Source of the DNA: Desulfobulbaceae bacterium
GTDB taxonomy: Bacteria; Desulfobacterota; Desulfobulbia; Desulfobulbales; UBA5123
NCBI GenBank assembly: GCA_029865195.1
Contig: JAOUHH010000085.1
Span: forward strand, 1 to 9,776
Direction of reading: 5' to 3'
DNA length: 9,776 nt
The translations under genes were made by a program, and so were the position numbers. A model generated the notes under the pieces. That model was not told the origin of the DNA. It made no database searches and saw only the letters and a program-made list of their open reading frames with translations. Position 1 is the first letter of the stretch. Each line of letters starts with the position of its first letter. Positions 1 through 6,140 of this stretch are shown one piece after another.

Positions 1-193
1 CGTTCATCGCGTAATAGCGTTCCTGGGCGGTCTTGATCTGCAGGAGAATCTGGGCCGCCTCCGCCTGCCGGGAGCGGCTGATGTGGTTGTAATAGGCTGG
101 GATGGCGACGGCGGCGAGGATGCCGACGATGGCGACGACGATCATCAGTTCGATAAGGGTGAATCCCCTGGCGTTTCGGTGGAGGTTTTGCAT
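1..193 (-). CDS. Type IV pilin (PilE/PilA-like), 5' part only
   Basis: This reads leftwards from an ATG at 193-191 and runs off the left edge after 64 codons with no stop. The N-terminus is a classic class III signal: a short charged leader (MQNLHRNARG), the prepilin peptidase site G10/F11, Glu15 (the +5 Glu of the mature protein), then a hydrophobic helix (FTLIELMIVVAIVGILAAVA) followed by IPAYYNHISRSRQAEA. The next segment (LLQIKTAQERYYAMN) resembles PilE-like minor pilins as well as small major pilins, so major versus minor cannot be decided from this fragment. An AGAGGTG Shine-Dalgarno lies just upstream of the ATG. Known family role: processed by PilD, N-methylated and assembled in the inner membrane into the pilus. 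It is divergent from the pilW-pilY1 operon, which supports a shared pilus function. Confidence 0.93.
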   Translation of the reverse strand, partial: MQNLHRNARGFTLIELMIVVAIVGILAAVAIPAYYNHISRSRQAEAAQILLQIKTAQERYYAMN

Positions 194-195
194 GG

Positions 196-211
196 TGGCA
201 CCTCTTTTGCA
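196..211 (+). promoter_or_regulatory. Sigma-54 (RpoN) -24/-12 promoter for the pilW operon
   Basis: The sequence TGGCACCTCTTTTGCA matches the RpoN consensus TGGCAC-N5-TTGC(A/T) at every fixed position, with the GG and GC dinucleotides correctly spaced. It points right, towards pilW. With GC at -13/-12, transcription should begin near 221-223, leaving a leader of about 75 nt before pilW. Pilus genes in several proteobacteria are RpoN-dependent through PilR-type activators (established knowledge). The activator site would have to lie upstream, inside the divergent pilin gene, and I could not recognise one. The box also overlaps the leader and Shine-Dalgarno region of that pilin. Confidence 0.8.
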
Positions 212-258
212 CTGTTTTTGATGCGGGATGGCATGTTTGTATGTCGTTTCGGCAGCCT

Positions 259-264
259 ATTGTA
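259..264 (-). promoter_or_regulatory. Possible -10 element for the divergent pilin gene
   Basis: Read leftwards, this is TACAAT, one mismatch from the sigma-70 -10 consensus. It is about 65 nt upstream of the pilin ATG. No good -35 hexamer sits 16-18 nt upstream, and no RpoN box was found on this strand, so the assignment is weak. A GCAGCC direct repeat (252-257 and 265-270) flanks it, which could be an operator or chance. Confidence 0.25.
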
Positions 265-296
265 GCAGCCGGATTCACTAAAACACCATACCAAAA

Positions 297-977
297 ATGA
301 GTTGGATGATAACGATGCTTTTATCAAGCGGGCGCAAATGGAGCCAGGCCGGTTACACCCTGGTGGAGTTGATGGTGGCGGTGGCGCTGACCGGGATCGT
401 CACCGTGGCGATCTACAAGAGCTATATCTCCGTTTCTACCGGCTATGATGTGCAGGATCAACTGGTGGAGGTGCAGCAGAACGCCCGGGTAGCCATGGAC
501 CGAATGGTGCGGGAGATCCGCATGGCCGGATATGATCCCACGGATACCGGCACCGCGGGGATCGATGCGTCTTCAACGAGTCAACAGATCGTTTTCAGCA
601 TGTACGATGATGCGTCGGCGATGACGTTCATCTCATACAGGTTGGGGGTTGGTTCCTCCGGCAGTAAGGACTTGCAGCGTCAGGAGGGGGCTTCCGTCGG
701 AGCGGGGGCGTGGCAATCGGTTATCCAGAATGTTGATGCCCTTGATTTTGGGTATGTGGCCGTGGACGGGAGTACTGTCGCCCCTGAAGCGGCCGTAGGG
801 GTCGAACTCGCCATTGTCGTTAGAACCTCCAACGAGGACTACGGCTATACCGATACCCGGACCTATGTAAACCAGGCCGGAACAACTATTCTGGCCCCGG
901 CAGATTACGCCACTGCGAAGAATTTCCGGCGGCGGTTGTTGAACGCCATAATCGCTTGTCGGAACCTGGGGATGTGA
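297..977 (+). CDS. pilW: PilW-family minor pilin
   Basis: A 226-residue prepilin-like protein. The leader ends at Gly19 and the mature protein begins YTLVELMVAVALTGIVTVAIY, with Glu24 as the +5 Glu and Tyr instead of the usual Phe at +1. The stretch QLVEVQQNARVAMDRMVREIRMAGYDP is characteristic of PilW (seen in sequence, family known). PilW is a minor pilin of the type IVa priming complex and is needed for pilus initiation and PilY1 presentation. The start is uncertain: no clear Shine-Dalgarno precedes the ATG at 297, and in-frame ATGs at 306 and 315 would give leaders of 16 and 13 residues, the last nearer the usual prepilin size. It is the first gene of the operon behind the sigma-54 promoter at 196-211. 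Its stop is 8 nt before pilV. Confidence 0.9.
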   Translation: MSWMITMLLSSGRKWSQAGYTLVELMVAVALTGIVTVAIYKSYISVSTGYDVQDQLVEVQQNARVAMDRMVREIRMAGYDPTDTGTAGIDASSTSQQIVFSMYDDASAMTFISYRLGVGSSGSKDLQRQEGASVGAGAWQSVIQNVDALDFGYVAVDGSTVAPEAAVGVELAIVVRTSNEDYGYTDTRTYVNQAGTTILAPADYATAKNFRRRLLNAIIACRNLGM

Positions 978-979
978 GG
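976..979 (+). promoter_or_regulatory. Shine-Dalgarno that decides the pilV start
   Basis: GAGG overlaps the pilW TGA stop (975-977) and lies 6 nt before the ATG at 986. This supports 986 over the longer TTG start at 956, which would lie inside pilW. The overlap suggests translational coupling between pilW and pilV. Confidence 0.6.
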
Positions 980-985
980 CAGCGG

Positions 986-1444
986 ATGCGCGATTTTTCT
1001 ATGACGGATGAGAAGGGGTTCTCCCTGGTAGAGGTTCTTGCCGGGGTCATGATTTTTGCCTTCGGGATGCTTGGGGTGGCGGCCTTGCTGACCGCCACGG
1101 TTCGCGACAACTCCTTTTCCTCGGACATGAGCGAGGCCACTTTATTGGCTGCCAGTCAACTGGATGTCCTGCTGGCGGTGCCGTATGACTCTTCAAACCC
1201 GCAGCTCACCGAAAGCTCTGACGCTGATGGGGCTGATGGGATCGGCGGCATCGATGATGTGGGGGCCAAAGCTGACGGGCAGTGGCTCGATCAAGGGAAA
1301 AACGGCAAATTTGATGTGTACTGGAATGTCGTGGTTGATGCGCCGGTGCCGGACAACAAAACGATCAACGTGATCGTACAGTGGGGTGATCGGGACAACG
1401 GGGACCGGCGGATCAATTTCAGGGCGATCCGGGGGAGGAATTAA
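986..1444 (+). CDS. pilV: PilV-family minor pilin
   Basis: A 152-residue prepilin from ATG 986. The leader MRDFSMTDEKG ends at the cleavage Gly, followed by FSLVEVLAGVMIFAFGMLGVAALL with Glu at +5. This form (GFSLVEVL...FGMLGVAAL) is typical of PilV. The middle is rich in Asp and Gly (DADGADGIGGIDDVG), and a C-terminal beta-rich part (YWNVVVDAPVPDNKTINVIVQW) matches the end of PilV-type pilins. Family role: minor pilin of the priming/tip complex with PilW, PilX and PilY1, inserted in the inner membrane before assembly. An ATG at 1001 is a possible shorter start giving a 6-residue leader, but the GAGG at 976-979 favours 986. Stop TAA is 5 nt before pilX. Confidence 0.88.
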   Translation: MRDFSMTDEKGFSLVEVLAGVMIFAFGMLGVAALLTATVRDNSFSSDMSEATLLAASQLDVLLAVPYDSSNPQLTESSDADGADGIGGIDDVGAKADGQWLDQGKNGKFDVYWNVVVDAPVPDNKTINVIVQWGDRDNGDRRINFRAIRGRN

Positions 1445-1449
1445 TACCG

Positions 1450-1914
1450 ATGCGAAACCATATACTCTGTAACCAGCGGGGCTCGGTGATCAACATAGCC
1501 CTGTTGATCTTGATCTTGCTCACCTTGCTGGGGGTCACCTTTGCCAATCTGAGTTCCACCGATATCAAGATATCCGGCAACGGCCGGACGCAAAATCTGT
1601 CTTTTTACGCCGCCGAGGCGGCACGGGGCTATGTAGCCGCCAAGCCGGAACTCTACAACTCCACGAACGTGACCACGACGCAGCCGGTAAGTTTCCCGGT
1701 GGCGGCCGACGCCGGGGTGATTGCCACCTCCCTTGGCAGCAAGCAGGATTTCAGCGGCACGGTGCAGTATCTTGGGCATGGGGATCCCCCGCGGGGATCC
1801 GGCTATGCCGCCGACAAGTTCCAGGCCCATCGGTACAAGATGGTCTGTGATGGCGTCGGCCCCGGTGGCGCGAAGTCCACTGTCGAAGCCGGATTTTACC
1901 TGATCGGTTACTAG
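1450..1914 (+). CDS. pilX: PilX-family minor pilin
   Basis: A 154-residue protein with an N-terminal QRGSVINIALLILILLTLLGVTFANLSS helix, the pattern of the PilX N-terminal domain. Cleavage would fall at Gly11/Ser12. Position +5 is Ile and +4 is Asn, so the usual Glu5 is absent. The motif LSSTDIKISGNGRTQNLSFYAAEAA is the conserved PilX/GspK-like continuation, where AAEAA follows the hydrophobic helix. Two cysteines are seen, one in the leader (C7) and one near the C-terminus (MVCDG). Known role: a minor pilin of the type IVa priming complex that also promotes pilus-mediated aggregation in some species. A GGAGG (1434-1438) lies 11 nt before the ATG, inside the end of pilV. It is followed by 44 nt and then pilY1. 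An internal hairpin occupies 1782-1800. Confidence 0.85.
   Translation: MRNHILCNQRGSVINIALLILILLTLLGVTFANLSSTDIKISGNGRTQNLSFYAAEAARGYVAAKPELYNSTNVTTTQPVSFPVAADAGVIATSLGSKQDFSGTVQYLGHGDPPRGSGYAADKFQAHRYKMVCDGVGPGGAKSTVEAGFYLIGY
1782..1800. repeat. Perfect 8-bp inverted repeat inside pilX
   Basis: Arms GGATCCCC (1782-1789) and GGGGATCC (1793-1800) are separated by only CGC. In mRNA this would form a stable GC-rich hairpin. It encodes Asp-Pro-Pro-Arg-Gly-Ser, so it may simply reflect codon choice. No U-run follows, so it is not a standard terminator. Confidence 0.5.
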
Positions 1915-1945
1915 TTTTTGTTGCTTTTGTTTTTCAATCAACGGC

Positions 1946-1953
1946 AAGAGGTG
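1946..1953 (+). promoter_or_regulatory. pilY1 ribosome binding site
   Basis: AAGAGGTG lies 5 nt before the pilY1 ATG at 1959. It closely resembles the site before the divergent pilin. The 44-nt gap between pilX and pilY1 is T-rich, shows no hairpin or convincing promoter, and is best read as an intra-operon spacer. Confidence 0.65.
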
Positions 1954-1958
1954 TTGCC

Positions 1959-4900
1959 ATGCTGAAAAAATGGTTTTTTGCGGTTGTCCTCATTCTGCTC
2001 GCCGGGCTCCTTACCCACGATACCGTAGGCGTTGCCGACGACACCTGTGTCTTTACCGTCAATGTCAGCGATGACGCCAAGCCCAATATCGTTTTGTTGC
2101 TCGACACCGGCGCCGAGATGGAGCAGGTCACCTGGCATGCTGGGTTCGACAACAATACCGATTACACCCCGGTTGCCGTGGAGGTGAATCAGTTTGATGT
2201 GATCGGCGCTTTGCCGGTGTCGGCCACTGCCGGCTATCTGAAACTGACCAATCTTGTGCTGCCCAACGAGTTCAGAAAAAACACCAACATCAGGCTTAAC
2301 AACTCTGCCGGGGCAATACGAGCGAAGACGATTAACAGTGATTCCTTCTGGGATGCAGGAGGCAGCAAGCTGTATTTCGACACGATGGTTACCGCCTTTA
2401 ATGTCGGCGAAACGATCTATAACGATGATGGCTACGGCAAGGTTGCCGCCATCAACATGGGCGGCTACAACGGTTTTTACAACCCCTATGGTTATGCCGT
2501 CAATGTCAGCGGTTCCTCGGCCTATCTGGTGAAGATTCTGCCGGATTTGACCCTCGATGCGGTAGGGAACGGGCTCCTGGCCGATGCCGGCACCTTCAAC
2601 ACCTCCACCAAGCTGGCGCGATGGACCATCAACGGTCGGGCCATCACCCTGCCCACCGGTTCCGACGGTGACGGCACCGGCCATCCCGGAAGTCTCAACA
2701 CGGTCATCCATGACAGAGCGGTCAACTTCCGTTATTCGACCAACTATCTGAACTGGCTGTTCTTCGGCCCCTATGCCGGCAACGGCAGCGATCTTGAGCG
2801 GGAGAGCCGCCTCTATCACGCCAAGATGGCCCTGATCACGGTGATCAAGAAGACCGCTAACCGGACCGAGTTCGCCATGTATCAGTTTACCGGCGGTAAC
2901 GGCGCCACCCAGAAGCAGCCGTTGAAGGATGCCCTGGCTACCGTCGATGCCGCCGATTGGCAGAACAGCACCTTGGTCAGCGAGTACTGGTCCAACATCG
3001 ACAATATGGATACCAATGCCTATTCGCCGCTGGCCGAGGGGTTGATGACCGTCGGCGGTTATTTTAACAGCCGCAGCTCGCATCTGGATCCCGGTTCGGT
3101 CTGCCAGAAAAATTTTGTCATCGTCGTCACCTCCGGTCTTTCCTCCATGGATCGCGGCGATAGCGGCGGCGGCAGCCCCGGCTGTCAGTCGGGGGCCGTG
3201 CATCCCGCGTGTCTGGCCGAATATGATGGGGATACCGGCCTGGGCGGGACGGTTACCGTTCTCGATGCCACCGACACCCCGCCGACCAGCTACGAGCTGG
3301 GCAAGATGCGGGTGGACTATTCCCATGACGGGATCGACAACGATGCCGCCAACGGCGTGGACGACCCCGGCGAGGTCAGCACCTTCGCGATACCGATGAA
3401 TTACCAGGGGTCGACAAACTTTGATGACCTCGCCTACTACATGTATTCCAACGATATGTCCGACGACGTGGATGGTTTCCAGAATATCTATACCTATACC
3501 ATCGGTTTCATGGGCAATCCGGAGACCAACGCCTTCCTGACCAACGCCTCCAATAATGGCAACGGCAATCTCAATCTCTATGACGTCCATCATCCCGAGT
3601 ACGGCAAGTATCACTTCGAGGTGCAGGACCCCGGTCAATTGGCCGACAAACTGGAGGACGCCATTGCCTCCATCCTCGAACGGACCAACGCCTTTGCCGC
3701 GCCGGTTGTGCCGGTAACCAGAACCACCAGTGGTGATCGTCTCTACATGTCTTTTTTCACCCCTAAGGGAACCGGGCTGTGGGAAGGGAGCGTGGTGAAG
3801 TTCGGCATCGGGCCCCAGAACCAGATTCTCGACAAGGACGGCCTTGAAGCCACCTACGACAATGGCGCGATCAAGGAAACGGCTACGCCCTACTGGTCAA
3901 CCATCGACTGGGCCGCCGACGCGACCTCCGATTACCCGAAAGCGAACGGAATCCACAATACCGTTCGCAAGATTTACACCTACCTTGGCACCAACGTCGA
4001 CCTGACTGTTGCCGGCAATGCCTTCAAGGACACGAACGGCGCCATTGTCGCCGCCACCCTCGGCAATCCGGACCCGTCAAAAGTCACCGTTGCCGAGGTG
4101 GTCAACTTTGTGCGCGGCGCCGATGCATTCGATGCCAATGTTGATGGCGATAAAACAGAAAACCGCCCGGTCATCACCGCCGACGTCTTGCACAGCGAGC
4201 CGCTGGTCTATGAGTTTCTGCATTCCACCGGCACCTTTCTGCTTGACCCGGCCACGGTGACGGGCACCTTTGCGGCCGGGGAGATCCTTCTCGGCAGCAA
4301 GGGCGGGGTGAGCACCTGTGCTGCTACGCAAGGGGTCAACATGGCGGGGAATCCGCTTCTGTATCCCTGGTCCGATGCGGCGACATCCTATACCCCGCTC
4401 ACCCATCAATCCATGCAGACTGCCTTTGTGATCGGGGAGGAGGTGGTCGGACACACCTCCGGGGCCAAGGGCACTATTCGGGCAATGAGTGACCGGACCA
4501 TGATCTTTTTCGGCGCCAACGACGGCATGCTCCATGCGGTCAACGACGTCGACGGGACCGAGGCCTGGGGATTCATCCCCCCCGATCAGCTGAGCCGCCT
4601 GCAGAACATGATCCTCGGCTCCGGGCATCAGTACTATATCGATTCCTCCCCGAAGATCTATCTGAAGGATTTGAACGGTGACGGCTTTATCACCGACGTT
4701 GACGCCGACGGGGTGTGGGAGGCGACCGACGACCAGGTGATCCTGGTCTGCGGCGAACGGAAAGGGGGGAGGTCCTATTTCGCTCTCGATATAACCGATC
4801 CGCTTACCCCGAAGTATCTGTGGCGGATCAGCGGGACGGCCGGCCCTGCCTCGGATGACAAGCTTTCAGTGGTGGCAGGCCTTGGCGAGACCTGGGCCGA

Positions 4901-5993
4901 GCCGCAGTTCGGCAAGGTCAAGACCACCGATGCCGATGCGGTGGGTACGGCGGTGATGGTTGTCGGTGGCGGCTACACCAGCGACCACAGCGCCGGCAAG
5001 TCGGTGCTGTTGGTCAATGTCCTGACCGGCGCGGTGCTGAAAACATTTAAAACCGATACCGTGCCCCTGTCGCTGCTGGTCGCCGACAACTCGGAGATGG
5101 ACTATTCCTTTGCCAGCCAGGCGGTGGCGCTTGACACCAACAGTAACGGCTTTATCGATAAGATCTATGTAGGCGACACGGGCGGGCAGATGTGGCGGTT
5201 CGGTAAATTCACCGATGCCTTGGGCGCCGCCCTGGCCTTCCCGCAAGTGGCGGAGAATGTCAACAACTGGACCGGCCAGCGTTTGTTTTCCGCCGGTTGC
5301 AACGAGGCGAGCTGCAGCAACGGCATTGACGATAACGGCAATGGCTTGCTCAACGAGCGGCGGGCGTTCTTCTACCCGCCAACCGTCACCCTGGAGTACG
5401 GCTACGATCTGGTGTTCATGGCCACCGGCGATCGGGAAAATCCCTGTGTCGGCGGGACGCATGATCAGGTGTATGCGGTGAAGGACAATCATGACCCGAC
5501 GGCGTTGGCGAGAACGCCGGCCGATTTGACGGACATTACCGCCTGTCCCGTCCTGGACCTTGACGCCCCGGCCAGCAAGGGGTGGTATTACCCACTGGCC
5601 GAAAGTGAAAAGGTGCTGGGCGAGACCACGGTGTATTACAAGGTTCTGTATTTTTCAACCTTCACCCCCAGCACCGACGCCTGCGCACCCGGCGGCTATG
5701 CCAAACTCTATGCCTTGAAGTATAAAACCGGCTGTGCGGCCATCGATTTTGATGAATCGGTGGCCGGGTTGGAGCGGAGCCTGACTATCGGTACCGGCAT
5801 TCCATCAAAACCGGTGTTTGTGATCCGTGATAACGCCGGCAGCAGTGGCGGCTCCAACGTCACGATACTGACCTCCGTTAGCGGTACGAATCCCTCTGAT
5901 AATAGCCCCAGTACCGGGTTTGGGATTTCTGACAACGATCCAGTCTTGCCGACCTCGAACTTCTTTTACCAGTGGTGGAAAGAGAAGTTCTAG
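1959..5993 (+). CDS. pilY1: PilY1-family pilus tip adhesin / assembly protein
   Basis: A 1344-residue secreted protein. Residues 1-26 are a Sec signal peptide (MLKKWFFAVVLILLAGLL...GVA). The N-terminal half is vWA-like: strand KPNIVLLLD49, a degenerate MIDAS (D49-T-G-A-E53 instead of DxSxS), the S356PLAEGL loop, and VVT391SG where many vWA proteins have TDG. An Asp-rich loop follows at about 457-469. The C-terminal half, from about 848 (FFGANDGMLHAVN), is the PilC/PilY1 beta-propeller, with GGRSYFALDITDP and GDTGGQMWRFG blocks. It has a Ca-type loop D1059xN1061xN1063xF1065xD1067, where Pseudomonas PilY1 binds the Ca2+ that controls pilus retraction. A second Asp/Asn loop lies at 904-913. A Cys-containing insert (C1114, C1119) carries NGIDDNGNG. 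Known role: surface adhesin presented at the pilus tip by PilV/W/X. Length is within the family's usual range. It is the last gene of the operon, with a terminator 28 nt after its stop. Confidence 0.93.
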   Translation: MLKKWFFAVVLILLAGLLTHDTVGVADDTCVFTVNVSDDAKPNIVLLLDTGAEMEQVTWHAGFDNNTDYTPVAVEVNQFDVIGALPVSATAGYLKLTNLVLPNEFRKNTNIRLNNSAGAIRAKTINSDSFWDAGGSKLYFDTMVTAFNVGETIYNDDGYGKVAAINMGGYNGFYNPYGYAVNVSGSSAYLVKILPDLTLDAVGNGLLADAGTFNTSTKLARWTINGRAITLPTGSDGDGTGHPGSLNTVIHDRAVNFRYSTNYLNWLFFGPYAGNGSDLERESRLYHAKMALITVIKKTANRTEFAMYQFTGGNGATQKQPLKDALATVDAADWQNSTLVSEYWSNIDNMDTNAYSPLAEGLMTVGGYFNSRSSHLDPGSVCQKNFVIVVTSGLSSMDRGDSGGGSPGCQSGAVHPACLAEYDGDTGLGGTVTVLDATDTPPTSYELGKMRVDYSHDGIDNDAANGVDDPGEVSTFAIPMNYQGSTNFDDLAYYMYSNDMSDDVDGFQNIYTYTIGFMGNPETNAFLTNASNNGNGNLNLYDVHHPEYGKYHFEVQDPGQLADKLEDAIASILERTNAFAAPVVPVTRTTSGDRLYMSFFTPKGTGLWEGSVVKFGIGPQNQILDKDGLEATYDNGAIKETATPYWSTIDWAADATSDYPKANGIHNTVRKIYTYLGTNVDLTVAGNAFKDTNGAIVAATLGNPDPSKVTVAEVVNFVRGADAFDANVDGDKTENRPVITADVLHSEPLVYEFLHSTGTFLLDPATVTGTFAAGEILLGSKGGVSTCAATQGVNMAGNPLLYPWSDAATSYTPLTHQSMQTAFVIGEEVVGHTSGAKGTIRAMSDRTMIFFGANDGMLHAVNDVDGTEAWGFIPPDQLSRLQNMILGSGHQYYIDSSPKIYLKDLNGDGFITDVDADGVWEATDDQVILVCGERKGGRSYFALDITDPLTPKYLWRISGTAGPASDDKLSVVAGLGETWAEPQFGKVKTTDADAVGTAVMVVGGGYTSDHSAGKSVLLVNVLTGAVLKTFKTDTVPLSLLVADNSEMDYSFASQAVALDTNSNGFIDKIYVGDTGGQMWRFGKFTDALGAALAFPQVAENVNNWTGQRLFSAGCNEASCSNGIDDNGNGLLNERRAFFYPPTVTLEYGYDLVFMATGDRENPCVGGTHDQVYAVKDNHDPTALARTPADLTDITACPVLDLDAPASKGWYYPLAESEKVLGETTVYYKVLYFSTFTPSTDACAPGGYAKLYALKYKTGCAAIDFDESVAGLERSLTIGTGIPSKPVFVIRDNAGSSGGSNVTILTSVSGTNPSDNSPSTGFGISDNDPVLPTSNFFYQWWKEKF

Positions 5994-6020
5994 CCGCGGC
6001 AGGGATGATGCTGGATGGGG

Positions 6021-6067
6021 AAGAACCGGCAGGTCGCGCGGGAAGGCGGGCCTGCCGGTTCTTTTAT
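6021..6067 (+). terminator. Rho-independent terminator after pilY1
   Basis: Arms AAGAACCGGCAGG (6021-6033) and CCTGCCGGTTCTT (6051-6063) pair perfectly over 13 bp with a 17-nt loop, followed by a short T-run (CTTTT). It starts 28 nt after the pilY1 stop, ends the pilW-pilY1 operon, and separates it from the ATPase gene. Confidence 0.8.
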
Positions 6068-6130
6068 GGTAGGCAGGGTGCCGGGGCAGTCTGTCGCGGT
6101 TCCGTTTGCTGTTTCGGTTTTCTGTGCTAT

Positions 6131-6136
6131 AAGGTG
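6131..6136 (+). promoter_or_regulatory. Shine-Dalgarno that decides the ATPase start
   Basis: AAGGTG lies 4 nt before the ATG at 6141. It supports 6141 over the upstream in-frame ATG at 6015, which would translate the pilY1 terminator hairpin. A TGCTATAAG element (6126-6133, extended -10-like) overlaps it. If that were the promoter, the mRNA would be nearly leaderless, so both readings cannot hold together. Confidence 0.55.
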
Positions 6137-6140
6137 GGGC

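Noticed and set aside
91..145. GAC/GAT/GGC-rich simple-repeat-like stretch
   Set aside because: On the minus strand it encodes the conserved pilin helix VVAIVGILAAVA; the repetition is explained by Val/Ala/Ile codons.
956..985. TTG start for pilV
   Set aside because: It would overlap pilW by 22 nt without a Shine-Dalgarno; ATG 986 with GAGG gives a normal prepilin leader.
1938..3638. 566-codon minus-strand open frame opposite pilY1
   Set aside because: Low-complexity Ile/Gly/Val/His-rich translation with no domain, lying fully antisense to a clearly recognisable PilY1; a GC-driven shadow frame.
6015..6140. N-terminal extension of the ATPase from ATG 6015
   Set aside because: It crosses the pilY1 terminator hairpin, lacks a ribosome binding site, and encodes no recognisable domain; ATG 6141 has AAGGTG upstream.
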